Positions 51,205-61,009 are shown, counted from the first letter of the stretch. The stretch is DNA of 64,000 nt from Leptospira fluminis (GCF_004771275.1 NZ_RQEV01000017.1:1-64000), one strand, 5' to 3'. Translations and numbers: made by a program. Notes: generated by a model from the sequence alone, not told the origin.

Positions 51205-54200
51205 TCACGGACAGGTGATGGTGGACCCTGGGTTGGTCGCGTAGACGCCTTGGAACTGTAGCCCTGCGAACAGGAACGGATACGTCTGCGTACTCGGGAT
51301 CGCTTGGGTCAACAGTTTAATCTTGTCCGTAGTCGTATTTAGATTACAGGTTTGCGTCGCGTTACTCGGGTTGGTCAGCGTGGCCAATCCCGCCTTCGAA
51401 GGCAATGGAATCTGTCCCAGGATATTATTCACCAAGGGAATGATCAGAGAAGGAATCAACGGATTCACCACTGTCAGCACCCCTTGCGGATCGATACCGA
51501 ACGGATTGTATTGGCTTCCTTCCAGAATATCCAACGTATACGACATGCTGGCCGGATCGACCACCAGACTCAAGGCGTTCAAGTTACTATATCCGCTGAT
51601 TCCCGTAGGCTGGACGAACGGAGTGAACTTGATGGTACCTAAAGCCTTAAAGCTGGCCCTGGCGGTGTTGATCAGATACTTGGGTCCGCTTGCGGGAACT
51701 CCGTAGATCCTCAATTCCAAATCTGTAAAGTTGACCTCTAATTGCGGAATGGCGGAACCGGAAGGAACAGGCTTCAGACTTCCGTTTGGTGCATGGATGG
51801 CCCATAGGTCGATTTCCACACCGTCCGTACCGTTTACAGTAATGGTCTGGGTTGGGTTGGACGGATTCAGACCCGTCAAACTCGGAAAGCCCGGAGCCAG
51901 AATATTGATAATGGCCGACGCCTGGAGCAGGGTCTTGGTCAATTGAAACAGGGCCCCGTTTCCTGCATAGGTTTGGATCTGGTTGATGAACGCGGCGTTC
52001 AAAGCCAGGTTAAAGGCCCCGTTCTGCCAAAGACTGTAGGCCGCTTGTGTGACCGTATCCGCGCTCAACCCCAAGAGCAAACCCGGGGTCGCATTGCTCT
52101 GTCCGAAGAGATAGTTCTTCGCGTTTTGGATTGCAGTGGCTCCGGCGGTTCCCGAAGGAGCAGTGCTCACGAACCCGACGGCGGCATTATGACCGTGGTA
52201 ATTCGCATTCGTGGAAGCCAGACGAGAGCTGGACTTTGCCACCAAAGCCACATTCGCGGAAGCCACGATCCCCTTGTTGGATCCGGAAGACTGCACTGCC
52301 GCATCCGAGGCGACCTGGAGGGAAAGAATCAAAGGAAAATTCGCGAGCGGAGCAGGAAGATAACTCGGAAGGTCCAGCTCCAACCCGGGGTTATTCAAGG
52401 ATTGTAGAACTGCGTTCAACGCATTTACGGAAACCCTTTCCACGATATCCGTAAGAAGCGCTTGGGTGATTGACGGAGTCACCTGGGGAACGGCGTTCGT
52501 CGCGATCATGTTCGTGATCGGACCTAAGAAAGATCCCAAACCGCTAGTGGAGCCTTGTAGACTCATGGAAGCGGTGTTCAGGTTCTGCCACCATTCCGAT
52601 ACGTAAAAGTTCCCGGTGATCGGATCGTTCGGATCGAAAGGATAGACTCCGTTGGGAGAAGGACTTCCGCTCGTATAACGATTGATCTGAACGTTGATAT
52701 TCCCGCTCGTATCGAACCAAGTGGTCGCCTTCGCTCTCGCCAATCTCGGAGTATACGGACCGCTTCCGTTTACCGTGGAATTCGTCGTAAAATAGAAGTC
52801 TTGGCCGTTACCGATGAGACATGCGAGTACGGTACAATCATGGGTCAAGCCGATGACGGCGAGATCGATCACGGAATATTCTCCGTAGATATCTATCCCG
52901 ATCGACCCGGTTCCGGTAACATAAAAGGAATCCGTAATATTCGTGGTTCCGTCCGGAGCGGTAGGAGGAATAGATATGCCGGGAATGAACACGTCCAAAT
53001 ACATCGGAAGGTTACCGAGACCTAGTACGCTCGCGACCACGTTAAACGCTCCCCCGTTGGGATTTCCTCCGCAATACCCGTCCCCGTATTGTCCTGAATT
53101 ATCGCCGTAATTCCTAACGTAGGTGATCTGACCCTGGTAGTAGTTGATGCATCTGGAGGAAAGAGTGGTGGCGCTATTCGTGGAAGGGTTTCCGGCGAAA
53201 TCGTTGAAGCTCATTCCTCCGATCTTGAAGTCCGCGTGCGCGAACTTTTGCAGGATCTGGCCGAAAAGAAGCATCGTCTGGGCCTGGTCCATCACGGTGG
53301 TCGAAACTCCGGTCAGTAACCCGTACGGATTGGTATTTACCGGACCGTAATTAAAGGAGAAGTAACGATTGAAAATTTCTCCGCTCGCAGTGGTGATCTG
53401 ATAATAATAGGAGTTCCCTCCGATAAACGCGTAGAGCCCGGGAGTGGAAGTCAAACGCGCATCCGCAATCAGATCCAGATTGGAAACCAAAGGAGAAGAC
53501 ATGGAACAGGTCCCCGTACAGATCGTGTACTGGTCCGTGGAACCCATATGGTTCAAGGTAATGGATTGGATAGGATTCGTACCGGAAATCGGATTCGTAA
53601 AACTGCTGTTTACGTAAAGATGCGCGTTGGTAGGAAAGGTGATGTCCTTTCCGCCGGAGTTCCCCCAACCTAAGGCCACATTGGTATAAGCGCCGGCAGT
53701 GCCGGTGGAAGTAACGAAATAATCCGGCTCGGTGGTAAACTGGATTTGGTAAGGAAGTAGCGCCGTTCCGGAAGAAGTGGCCGAATTCGCGGTAAGAGTC
53801 AGAGTATACGTCGTGTTTGCGGCCAGCTCCTTGTACGGATCGAAGATCAATCTCGTTCCCGAAGCCCAATGGAATATTCCCCCTTTTCCCGGTCCTGGAA
53901 GAGCCACGTTACTCCCATTCACGATGGAAAGGTCGGACTGTACGGTAGCCTGGTTCATGGATTTGGAAAAACGGATTTCCAGACTTTTATAACGGTTCAC
54001 ATTCGTATAAGAACTGATGAAAAGAATCGCGCTCGGTCCGTTATTGCCGAAATTCGCGGGGAGAGAAGCGGGGGTATCCAAAGCGGAATACACGCTGCTA
54101 CTCACGCCCTGAGGGAGAGTTCCTCCTTGGTCCGTCACGATCCCCATGGCACCTAAAAGGGAACCGAACACTCCGCCTCCGGATTTCTTACCGGCACAGG

Positions 54201-54279
54201 ATAGAGCCAAGGCGGCAAGCAGAAACAAAAGAACTAAAGGATTGCTGAAGGCGATTTTCTTTTTTTCCAAGCGTTTCAT
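51205..54279 (-). CDS. Giant lipoprotein with a bacterial Ig-like domain
   Basis: 1024 residues from the ATG at 54279, with AGAGGGAAG upstream. A signal peptide ends in LALSC (Cys28), a good lipobox. Residues ~85-190 resemble a Big_5 Ig-like domain (SYTNVNRYKSLEIRFSKSM...LAANTTYTLTLTANS). The rest is Ser/Thr/Asn/Gly-rich beta sequence with a helical stretch near 620-760 and scattered Cys pairs (CSMSSP, DCTVLACL). No enzymatic motif is recognised. It is the second gene behind the 1306-residue lipoprotein, 17 bases apart, so the two probably act together on the cell surface. Confidence 0.85.
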   Translation of the reverse strand: MKRLEKKKIAFSNPLVLLFLLAALALSCAGKKSGGGVFGSLLGAMGIVTDQGGTLPQGVSSSVYSALDTPASLPANFGNNGPSAILFISSYTNVNRYKSLEIRFSKSMNQATVQSDLSIVNGSNVALPGPGKGGIFHWASGTRLIFDPYKELAANTTYTLTLTANSATSSGTALLPYQIQFTTEPDYFVTSTGTAGAYTNVALGWGNSGGKDITFPTNAHLYVNSSFTNPISGTNPIQSITLNHMGSTDQYTICTGTCSMSSPLVSNLDLIADARLTSTPGLYAFIGGNSYYYQITTASGEIFNRYFSFNYGPVNTNPYGLLTGVSTTVMDQAQTMLLFGQILQKFAHADFKIGGMSFNDFAGNPSTNSATTLSSRCINYYQGQITYVRNYGDNSGQYGDGYCGGNPNGGAFNVVASVLGLGNLPMYLDVFIPGISIPPTAPDGTTNITDSFYVTGTGSIGIDIYGEYSVIDLAVIGLTHDCTVLACLIGNGQDFYFTTNSTVNGSGPYTPRLARAKATTWFDTSGNINVQINRYTSGSPSPNGVYPFDPNDPITGNFYVSEWWQNLNTASMSLQGSTSGLGSFLGPITNMIATNAVPQVTPSITQALLTDIVERVSVNALNAVLQSLNNPGLELDLPSYLPAPLANFPLILSLQVASDAAVQSSGSNKGIVASANVALVAKSSSRLASTNANYHGHNAAVGFVSTAPSGTAGATAIQNAKNYLFGQSNATPGLLLGLSADTVTQAAYSLWQNGAFNLALNAAFINQIQTYAGNGALFQLTKTLLQASAIINILAPGFPSLTGLNPSNPTQTITVNGTDGVEIDLWAIHAPNGSLKPVPSGSAIPQLEVNFTDLELRIYGVPASGPKYLINTARASFKALGTIKFTPFVQPTGISGYSNLNALSLVVDPASMSYTLDILEGSQYNPFGIDPQGVLTVVNPLIPSLIIPLVNNILGQIPLPSKAGLATLTNPSNATQTCNLNTTTDKIKLLTQAIPSTQTYPFLFAGLQFQGVYATNPGSTITCP

Positions 54280-54296
54280 AATCTTCCCTCTCTCGA

Positions 54297-57200
54297 TCAT
54301 CTTACAGAAAACATAACGTTCAAATCGTCGAAGTACGTCGACGTGGGCTGGCCGGTGTTCCAGTTATCGTAGAAATAGTCTCCTACCGGACTGAACTTCC
54401 TTCCGTTTTGGTAGATATCCGCCAAATCCCCGATCAGTGTGCCCGCAGAATAGAGGAAGGAAGTATTGTCATAGGCCTGGGTCTGGATCAATTGCGAATT
54501 CAATAAATTCTCGAAATCCTGAAATAGATCTTTCACCGCGTATCGCGAATCCATATAAGCGTTCGCTTCCAAATAGGAGAAGAAAGCCCCTTGAACCGCG
54601 AGATAGTAACCTGTTCCGTACAGATTCTTACCGTAAGGCGCGATCGCGTTCAGCATGGGAGGCAGACTCTGAGTCAGCAAGTTCGTAACCGTATAAGTCC
54701 CCGTATGATTCGGATGAATGAATAACGATGCCACTACATCCAAGGTGTTCTGTATATCCGTAAAGGAAGGCTGGATATTGATGAGCAAATCCAAAAGAAA
54801 ATCAAGGGACTTGACCACGGACCACCCTGAGGCACTGGACATATAATCCCTAACGTTACTCGCGAAATTATCCACGTCGCTCCAAGTAGGATCGTAGATA
54901 TTCGTGGATCGCGCCGCATAATACGTCGACCCGCCGCCGCACACGACGGTGGGATCGGGATTGCAGAAGAGCTGCGGATTCGGATATTCCACGATATGGT
55001 CCCGGAACCAGTAGAGGACCCCTCCTTGGATATCGAACTTAGTAGGACAATTCGTCTGGAAGGAAGGATCATCCGTGGCTCCCGCGCATTCCGAAACCAG
55101 TAGGGTTTCTCCCATAATGTTTTCCAAAGCCGGCGAAATCAAAGCGAAGGCATCCGCGTGGGAAGCATCTCCGAGCTGGGCCAGAAACTGGGAAAGCCCG
55201 GAAACCAAACGGGTCTTGCTGATCAGGTTCAGCATCCCGTCTTGGAATCTCCTCGTATTCTCTATCAGAATACTGATAAACGAACGATATGTATCGTCCG
55301 GTTGGTAATCCGACGCGCCGCCCCCCGAGTTTCGGATCCCGTAAGCGATTCCGTTCGTCCGGATCTGATAAATGGAAGGAGGACTCGGATTAGTAACGCT
55401 TCCGTTCGTCGTGTCAGGACCGTAAAAGGCATACGGACGGGAAAGCAGTTCCGCCAAACGGGAAAGGATGGACACCGGATTTACCGGAGTCGCCGTCGTT
55501 TGACCGCTCACCTTATCCAACACGGATTTTGCCAGAGCCGCGACAAAAGGAGTAAAACGGTTCCGGTACGGCCAATACACGGTATCGTTCGCATTGAAAA
55601 GATCCGGAGTGATGGGAGCCGGAGAAGCGGAAGTCGTATTGATGGAAGAACTCGTGTCCGTGCTTGCGGGCGGCAAGAAACCGAGCATCTGCAGAACGTA
55701 CCCGTTCTGGGAAATAACGGGAGGAATCAAACCATAGCTGATGGTAGGCTGGGGAACGAGCAATGACCAAAGAGCGGAATATACGACCGTGGGTCCCATG
55801 TTTCCGCTACTCGCCGGAACTCCCGTACCATCGGCTCCGTAACCCCATCCTTCCACAAGCATGGCGGAATCTCCTGGAACCGAGGAGAAGTATTGCAGAT
55901 CCTGCTTCGTCGTGCTGTACACCTTCAGCATCTTCGTGCTGTCCGGAGAATTTCCGGTCGTACTCTTCCATTGTCCGTTATAGTTTCCGCAAGTACCGGA
56001 GGAAGCGGTCGCCAAAGGCCCGCAATTCGGAGCCAAATTCAGCATACCTACGAGACCGTTTCCTACCGCTGTGACGAACAGGGCCTCCGCAAAAGCCACT
56101 GTCGCCGCCAACTTAGCACGGACCGGTAGTACGACTACGAATCTCTTTTCGTACAATAACCATTGTAGATTTTTATAAAATGCCTCTTCATCCGAGGATA
56201 CGGCTCGTTGCGCGTCGGTTTTCGCGATTTCGGGAATGGTGTACTGCCCCGCTCCTGCAGCAGGATCTGGATTTGTGCAAGTATAATTTCCAGCCGGCGG
56301 AGTAGGATAAGTATTGGGATACGTACAGGTCCAAGTGTTATATGGAGCAGCTGGAGAATAAGTCACATGATTTGAATGCGTTACCCAATCACAACTAAGA
56401 GCCGGACTACTGTTAGAATATCCTCCCATGGAAATACACTTGTTCGTGGCATTCGGGTTCAGTTGGATATCGTAGCGATGCGTTTTCCAGGAAGGTTGGT
56501 AATGGTTCTCCGCGAGATTCGAATATCTCGCGATCGAACCGTCTGGCGAAAGGTAATTTCCTCCCGCATCCCTGCGATTTACGTTATAATAAGGCCCGTA
56601 TCCTCTATACGTAACCTTCACTAGCCAGTCCAACATCCAGGGAAGAGTCTTGTTAAAGACCTTGTCGTAAGAACCGGCGCTCGCGGAAAGATCGATGGGA
56701 TTCGTACTCGGCACCTGAGTCGCTCCGCGGGAAGCATCCTCCATCAAGGAAAGCACGCGCGAATTCATCCCGATCAGATAAACGGAACCGTCTCTGTAGA
56801 CGTTATTGCTCGTTCGACTCTGTTCGGAGATATTCTTAAAATTGAAGGAATCGGAGGAGGAAATAACGGACATCATGGCAAAGAGCCCGTCTCCCAGAGT
56901 GATTTCTCCTCCCGTCATTCCTGTGATCCAATCGTTCGTAGTGGTGCTCGGATCCCAAGTATAGCCGTAATTGTCCGCCAAATACAGGATGAGAAACAAA
57001 GTCTCCAACGCGGACACAGTATAACTGTTGGCATTGTAAGCCCTATCCAGACCGTTTCCGTCCACACGGATCAGGTTCCCCAAAGACTGCTCGATCGGCC
57101 CCGCTCCGGAAGAGGAAACGGAGGAAAGCAGACTCGTAGGAAATCCTAACGAATTCAGATTCGTGGCGGAATCCTTTAGAAAATCGAATCCAGTATAAGG

Positions 57201-58217
57201 AGCGCCTAACGCAGGGTTTTTAGCGGGAACTACTAAATCCCGGAATACCTGAAAAAAATCCGTCAGCACCACTCCCAATTCGGAGGAATGAAGAGTACCT
57301 CCCGGAGCGTTATATGCCGCTTTAGAACTATAAACCGTCGGCTGTCCCGCTACGGCGACGGTGAAGTAATTATTCAGATTCAGAATCAATTGTTTCAAAG
57401 TCGTAGCCGGCGTGGTCTGGTTCATGAATCCCGCCTGGAAATTCATCATGTCCCCGACCCCGTACACGATATTGATAAAACCGTTTTTCAAGGAATGGGT
57501 AGGATCGCTCAGCACGGAAGGAGCAAAGAATCCGTCCAACAATCCCTGCACACCCGATCGAAAGTTCGCATTCGCGGTCAGCGCCTTGTAAAGAAAGTCC
57601 TCCGCTTTTTGAAGGAAATTTACCGTCGTTTGCTTTTTCAGCGTATTGGCGGTGGAAGTAATGGATTGTTGGATCTGAAGATTGGTATTCGTGTTGTATT
57701 CGTCCAAAAGAGCCTGGGCGCTGATGGGAACCAGGTTACGCACGACCGGAGAAGGATAATTCCGGATCTTTTCCATCAGAGGCTGCAAAGCAGAGTATGC
57801 GTTCGAATTGTTCGTTTGCAGTTTGTTGATCAGATCCGCTCCGCCGGAAGCCAGAGTCTGCATCGCGGGCCGGCTTTGCAGCATCATCGCCTGTGCCGCC
57901 CGCAGGGTACCCAGATTGTCCGGTTGGGGAGCCTTAGCTAAAGAATTTCCTAATGCAACGTTAAAGGCGACCGGATCCAGATTCGTAAAAAAGCTCTTCA
58001 CGACCGGAAACGGATTCAGAAAGGTAAAGAGAGAAACTCCGGTGTATGCCGTGGTATTGTCGGAGAATTGAGAAATCCCAGACTTATCCGTTCCCGCGTG
58101 AGAACAAGCAGTCGATAAGACAGATATAAGAGAAAAAATAAGTAAATACTTGGATCCCTTTCCGGAAACAGACCGTTCGTCTCCTGGGGTTACCAGTGAT
58201 TTTTTTCCTATTTTCAT
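54297..58217 (-). CDS. Giant lipoprotein of unknown function
   Basis: 1306 residues from the ATG at 58217, preceded by GGGGAAG; the frame continues upstream to 58337 but crosses a likely promoter and lacks a site. A lipobox-like VLSTAC ends at Cys38. The N-terminal ~350 residues are helical and Ala/Gln/Asn-rich (LQPLMEKIRNYPSP, NTLKKQTTVNFLQKAEDFLYKAL); the middle and C-terminal parts are Ser/Thr/Asn/Tyr-rich with Cys clusters near 630-690 (CISMGG, LSCDW, WTCTYP). No known domain is recognised. It is the first gene of an operon with the 1024-residue lipoprotein. Confidence 0.82.
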   Translation of the reverse strand: MKIGKKSLVTPGDERSVSGKGSKYLLIFSLISVLSTACSHAGTDKSGISQFSDNTTAYTGVSLFTFLNPFPVVKSFFTNLDPVAFNVALGNSLAKAPQPDNLGTLRAAQAMMLQSRPAMQTLASGGADLINKLQTNNSNAYSALQPLMEKIRNYPSPVVRNLVPISAQALLDEYNTNTNLQIQQSITSTANTLKKQTTVNFLQKAEDFLYKALTANANFRSGVQGLLDGFFAPSVLSDPTHSLKNGFINIVYGVGDMMNFQAGFMNQTTPATTLKQLILNLNNYFTVAVAGQPTVYSSKAAYNAPGGTLHSSELGVVLTDFFQVFRDLVVPAKNPALGAPYTGFDFLKDSATNLNSLGFPTSLLSSVSSSGAGPIEQSLGNLIRVDGNGLDRAYNANSYTVSALETLFLILYLADNYGYTWDPSTTTNDWITGMTGGEITLGDGLFAMMSVISSSDSFNFKNISEQSRTSNNVYRDGSVYLIGMNSRVLSLMEDASRGATQVPSTNPIDLSASAGSYDKVFNKTLPWMLDWLVKVTYRGYGPYYNVNRRDAGGNYLSPDGSIARYSNLAENHYQPSWKTHRYDIQLNPNATNKCISMGGYSNSSPALSCDWVTHSNHVTYSPAAPYNTWTCTYPNTYPTPPAGNYTCTNPDPAAGAGQYTIPEIAKTDAQRAVSSDEEAFYKNLQWLLYEKRFVVVLPVRAKLAATVAFAEALFVTAVGNGLVGMLNLAPNCGPLATASSGTCGNYNGQWKSTTGNSPDSTKMLKVYSTTKQDLQYFSSVPGDSAMLVEGWGYGADGTGVPASSGNMGPTVVYSALWSLLVPQPTISYGLIPPVISQNGYVLQMLGFLPPASTDTSSSINTTSASPAPITPDLFNANDTVYWPYRNRFTPFVAALAKSVLDKVSGQTTATPVNPVSILSRLAELLSRPYAFYGPDTTNGSVTNPSPPSIYQIRTNGIAYGIRNSGGGASDYQPDDTYRSFISILIENTRRFQDGMLNLISKTRLVSGLSQFLAQLGDASHADAFALISPALENIMGETLLVSECAGATDDPSFQTNCPTKFDIQGGVLYWFRDHIVEYPNPQLFCNPDPTVVCGGGSTYYAARSTNIYDPTWSDVDNFASNVRDYMSSASGWSVVKSLDFLLDLLINIQPSFTDIQNTLDVVASLFIHPNHTGTYTVTNLLTQSLPPMLNAIAPYGKNLYGTGYYLAVQGAFFSYLEANAYMDSRYAVKDLFQDFENLLNSQLIQTQAYDNTSFLYSAGTLIGDLADIYQNGRKFSPVGDYFYDNWNTGQPTSTYFDDLNVMFSVR

Positions 58218-58253
58218 TCCCAAACTTCCCCAGTTCAGCCAATTTCGCATTTT

Positions 58254-58267
58254 ATAACGATCGTTAT
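58254..58267. promoter_or_regulatory. Perfect palindrome, putative operator 1
   Basis: ATAACGATCGTTAT is a perfect 14-base palindrome placed just downstream of the predicted transcription start and upstream of the giant lipoprotein ATG. This is a standard place for a repressor to block elongation or initiation. A second copy of its core lies at 58428-58439. Confidence 0.5.
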
Positions 58268-58290
58268 CCGAAATAGATCCTTCTCCTTTT

Positions 58291-58319
58291 TGTATAGATG
58301 AGAGAAAGAATTTGTTCAA
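58291..58319 (-). promoter_or_regulatory. Sigma-70-like promoter of the giant lipoprotein operon
   Basis: Read on the minus strand: TTGAAC at 58319-58314, a 17-base spacer, then TATACA at 58296-58291. Both hexamers match four of six consensus bases with ideal spacing. Transcription would start about 58283, just before operator 1 and about 65 bases before the ATG. Confidence 0.5.
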
Positions 58320-58427
58320 ACCATTTTTATATATCAATCGTTCGGATCATGTATCGGTCGCTATACAGGTACATATCACAACGCGCCATACAACGATTTT
58401 TTTCATATTTTTCACATTTTTTTCAAG

Positions 58428-58439
58428 AACGATCGTTAT
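58428..58439. promoter_or_regulatory. Putative operator 2
   Basis: AACGATCGTTAT repeats the ten-base palindrome core of operator 1 and lies about 110 bases upstream of the promoter. Half-sites AACGAT/ATCGTT also occur near 58339 and 58392. The spacing would allow looping between the two operators (inference). Confidence 0.4.
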
Positions 58440-58584
58440 TTAAAGAGATCCTTTTCGTCGCCGATAATCGAATGATTTTATATTTCGAATCCTTATAAAC
58501 GGCTTCCTTCCGTCTGAAACCGCAAACATCGAGGCAAATAGGGAATTGATAGGACATAACAATGAGAAATCAAAGGAGGAGAGT

Positions 58585-58692
58585 TTGATTCCGATTTACC
58601 GCCGTTTCGAGATGCAAAACGGGATGCAAGAATTTATTTCCAAAACCGACGGAATCCTGAAAAGAATTCCGCCGGACAAAAGGATCGCTTAG
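58585..58692 (+). CDS. Possible 35-residue small protein
   Basis: A TTG at 58585 follows a strong ribosome site (AAAGGAGGAG). The frame reads 35 residues, helical and basic at the end (ending KRIPPDKRIA), and stops one base before the end of the convergent TMEM43 gene. A nine-codon frame starting ATG 58562 ends in TGA overlapping this TTG, a layout typical of a translationally coupled leader. Both are short and could be chance; no homology is recognised. Confidence 0.28.
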   Translation: MIPIYRRFEMQNGMQEFISKTDGILKRIPPDKRIA

Positions 58693-58693
58693 A

Positions 58694-59794
58694 TCAAGCC
58701 GAAGCCGGTTTTGCCTGCTTCCGTTTGTAGATCGAATAACCGATCGCTCCCAAGCAGATCAAAAGCCAGATATACCAGAATTTGACGAGAAGGATCGTGA
58801 TCACTGTGATTACGAAGGCCACCACTCCCAGAACAAAGGAGATCGCCATCTTGCCGAACTCTCCGATAAAAGGAATGAAACTCAGCAATGCAGTCAAAGG
58901 TCCGACCAACAGATTCAAACTCGCCCACATGATGACGAAACAAACGATTCGACCGATCCATTTCATCATCTTGTCGTCGGAAGCGATGTCCTTCATCGTC
59001 TTTTGGTAATCTCCGACGGAAGCGTTTAGGAATAAGTTATCCTCTTTGCTTCTGAATTTTCCCATCGAATGTCCGGAAACGGAACCTACGAAAGTCATAT
59101 TCTCCTTCGGAATCGGCCTCACGTCTACGTTTATGCGTTCGCAACCTTCGATTTCATCCTTGGAGCATTTTTCGTTCAGATAAACGTATTCCTCCTTCAG
59201 AATCCCTTTCGACAGGTTCGCCGCTTCGGGCGCGGAAGAAGGAACTTCGCTCGTAAACTCCACGTCTTTTAGATTCACCGAGTAGGAAGCTCCGCTTTCT
59301 CCTTTGATCTTCGCGTCGCTTGCAAAGGAATTGATCTCGGAATGCGAAACTTGGTAAAACGGTTTGGATTTACAACCGGAGAGCTCGAAGTTTCGGGGGT
59401 TTTTCGGAGAGGAAGTCCATTCCAGTTTACATTTGCGGACTTTCTTCTTATTCGTTCCGCTTCCTTCTTCCTTCACTTCTTCCGTCCAAGCGTAGACCTC
59501 GGCGGTTTGGGAATAGGAAATATAATGTCCCGTTTTAACGAATTCCCCTCCCAACGGATCGGCTGTAAGCATACCTGTTACATATGACGGAAAACCTTCT
59601 TTGGCTTCCGCTGCGGGAACGGCTCCTTTCAAAGCCGCACTCGCCTGTTCGCAGGTTTCGACCTGATAGATCAGAAATAAAGAAGCGGGGAATAATAAAA
59701 TACCGGTCAAGATGCCTTTAAAAGAATCGCCAAACTGACCGAATATACCGACGTCCTCCGAAGAGGACATCCCATCCGAACTTTCCAATGCCAT
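58694..59794 (-). CDS. TMEM43-family membrane protein
   Basis: 366 residues from the ATG at 59794, with a clear AGGAG site; the frame is open to 59836. One membrane segment lies near residue 35. A ~220-residue extracytoplasmic loop follows, with several Cys (RKCKLEW, SGCKSK, EKCSKDEIEGCERI). The C-terminus has three or four membrane segments (MKWIGRIVCFVIMWASLNLLVGPL...FIPFIGEF) matching the TMEM43/LUMA family, known from the eukaryotic inner nuclear membrane and scattered bacteria. Bacterial function is unknown. Confidence 0.82.
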   Translation of the reverse strand: MALESSDGMSSSEDVGIFGQFGDSFKGILTGILLFPASLFLIYQVETCEQASAALKGAVPAAEAKEGFPSYVTGMLTADPLGGEFVKTGHYISYSQTAEVYAWTEEVKEEGSGTNKKKVRKCKLEWTSSPKNPRNFELSGCKSKPFYQVSHSEINSFASDAKIKGESGASYSVNLKDVEFTSEVPSSAPEAANLSKGILKEEYVYLNEKCSKDEIEGCERINVDVRPIPKENMTFVGSVSGHSMGKFRSKEDNLFLNASVGDYQKTMKDIASDDKMMKWIGRIVCFVIMWASLNLLVGPLTALLSFIPFIGEFGKMAISFVLGVVAFVITVITILLVKFWYIWLLICLGAIGYSIYKRKQAKPASA

Positions 59795-59916
59795 GAATTT
59801 ATCTCCTGTTGAGGGTAAAAAACGAAAGAGCATCATACACTCAAGAGAGGAAGTTAGGCAATTTATTTTTTCCGAAAAATACGGAACGTGAGAATTTTAT
59901 TCCCTATGATGGAACT

Positions 59917-60666
59917 TTAAAATAATTCTAACCAGGCGTTACGAATATTCGGTTTTTCCATGAAGTAGGTCCCGATCAAGGCGGCGTCCACATATGGACG
60001 AAATGCGTCCAAGTCCTGTTTGCTCTTAACGCCGGATTCCCCTACTTTTATGATATTTGGCGAAAGTTTGCCCGAGACCTTCGAGACTAGATCTTGATGA
60101 ATCGTAAAATCGTCCAGATCGCGGGTATTGATACCGACGATATTCGCGCCCGCATCGGAGGCGATTTCGGCCTCTTCCTCGGTGTGAATCTCCGTCAGGA
60201 CGTCCATTCCGAGATCCCTCGCCTGGCGGATTAAGGAACCTATGGATTGACGATCCAGGATCCGAACGATCAATAAAATCGCTCCGGCGCCGAACTCTCG
60301 AGCCTCCAGGATCTGCCTGGGATCTATTATAAAATCCTTACGAAGTATGGGAATTCGAACCGAGTCGGAGACTCTTCTCAAGTCCTCTAAGGAGCCCCCG
60401 AAGTATTCCCGATCCGTTAGGACGGAAATACAGGAAGCCCCGCATTCCTCGTATGTCTTAGCTACGGAGATAGGATCGTAATCTACGCGGATCGTCCCGG
60501 CGGAAGGACTCTTACGCTTGCATTCCGCGATGATGGAGAATTTCCGGGACCGAAGAGATTGCCAGAGGCTCGGGCCGGAATAGCGGGGAGGGTTGTATTC
60601 GGGAATCGACTCCAACTCCCGCTTTTTGGTTTCGAGAATTTCCCGTAAAACTCGGTGCAAACCCAT
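59917..60666 (-). CDS. trpC: Indole-3-glycerol phosphate synthase
   Basis: 249 residues, a complete single-domain TrpC barrel. [13 protein letters not shown] contains the catalytic Lys, followed by [23 protein letters not shown] (Lys), [18 protein letters not shown] and [11 protein letters not shown] in the normal order. It closes the indole ring in tryptophan synthesis in the cytoplasm. The start is four bases after the STAS gene stop, so the two are co-transcribed. No other trp gene is nearby. Confidence 0.95.
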   Translation of the reverse strand: MGLHRVLREILETKKRELESIPEYNPPRYSGPSLWQSLRSRKFSIIAECKRKSPSAGTIRVDYDPISVAKTYEECGASCISVLTDREYFGGSLEDLRRVSDSVRIPILRKDFIIDPRQILEAREFGAGAILLIVRILDRQSIGSLIRQARDLGMDVLTEIHTEEEAEIASDAGANIVGINTRDLDDFTIHQDLVSKVSGKLSPNIIKVGESGVKSKQDLDAFRPYVDAALIGTYFMEKPNIRNAWLELF

Positions 60667-60670
60667 CCGA

Positions 60671-61009
60671 TCAATTACGGAAGGACTTAAGGGCTTCTTC
60701 CTCTGTTTCCCGGATATCGAAAAGGGAAGTAAGTTCTATCACGTCGAAGATCCGTTTTACGGCAGGCTTGATCCCGCAGATTTTCAGACCGCCTTCTTTC
60801 GCGTTCAACTTCCGGAGGGTGGAAATGCAGGCTCGAAAACCGGAAGAGGACATATAATCCACTTCCTGCATATTCAATATAACCCTTGTATGTCCTTGGT
60901 TGTCGATGAGATCGTTGAGATTTTCTTCCACCTCGTTCGCGATGGAAACGTCCAAGCGTCCTTTGAGGTAAACAATGAGAACTCCGTCCTGTACCTTATG
61001 ATCCAGCAA
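60671..61009 (-). CDS. STAS-domain anti-sigma factor antagonist
   Basis: 112 residues starting at TTG 61009 with AGG five bases upstream. The SpoIIAA-like STAS fold is clear: [22 protein letters not shown], then [21 protein letters not shown], where the second Ser of SSSG is the usual phosphorylation site. Such proteins bind anti-sigma factors or phosphatase/kinase partners; none is encoded next to it. It sits directly upstream of trpC in one transcript and diverges from murD. Confidence 0.9.
   Translation of the reverse strand: MLDHKVQDGVLIVYLKGRLDVSIANEVEENLNDLIDNQGHTRVILNMQEVDYMSSSGFRACISTLRKLNAKEGGLKICGIKPAVKRIFDVIELTSLFDIRETEEEALKSFRN

Noticed and set aside
57288..57941. 217-residue plus-strand frame inside the giant lipoprotein gene
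   Set aside because: Arg-rich antisense frame, typical of shadows in this genome; no site or domain.
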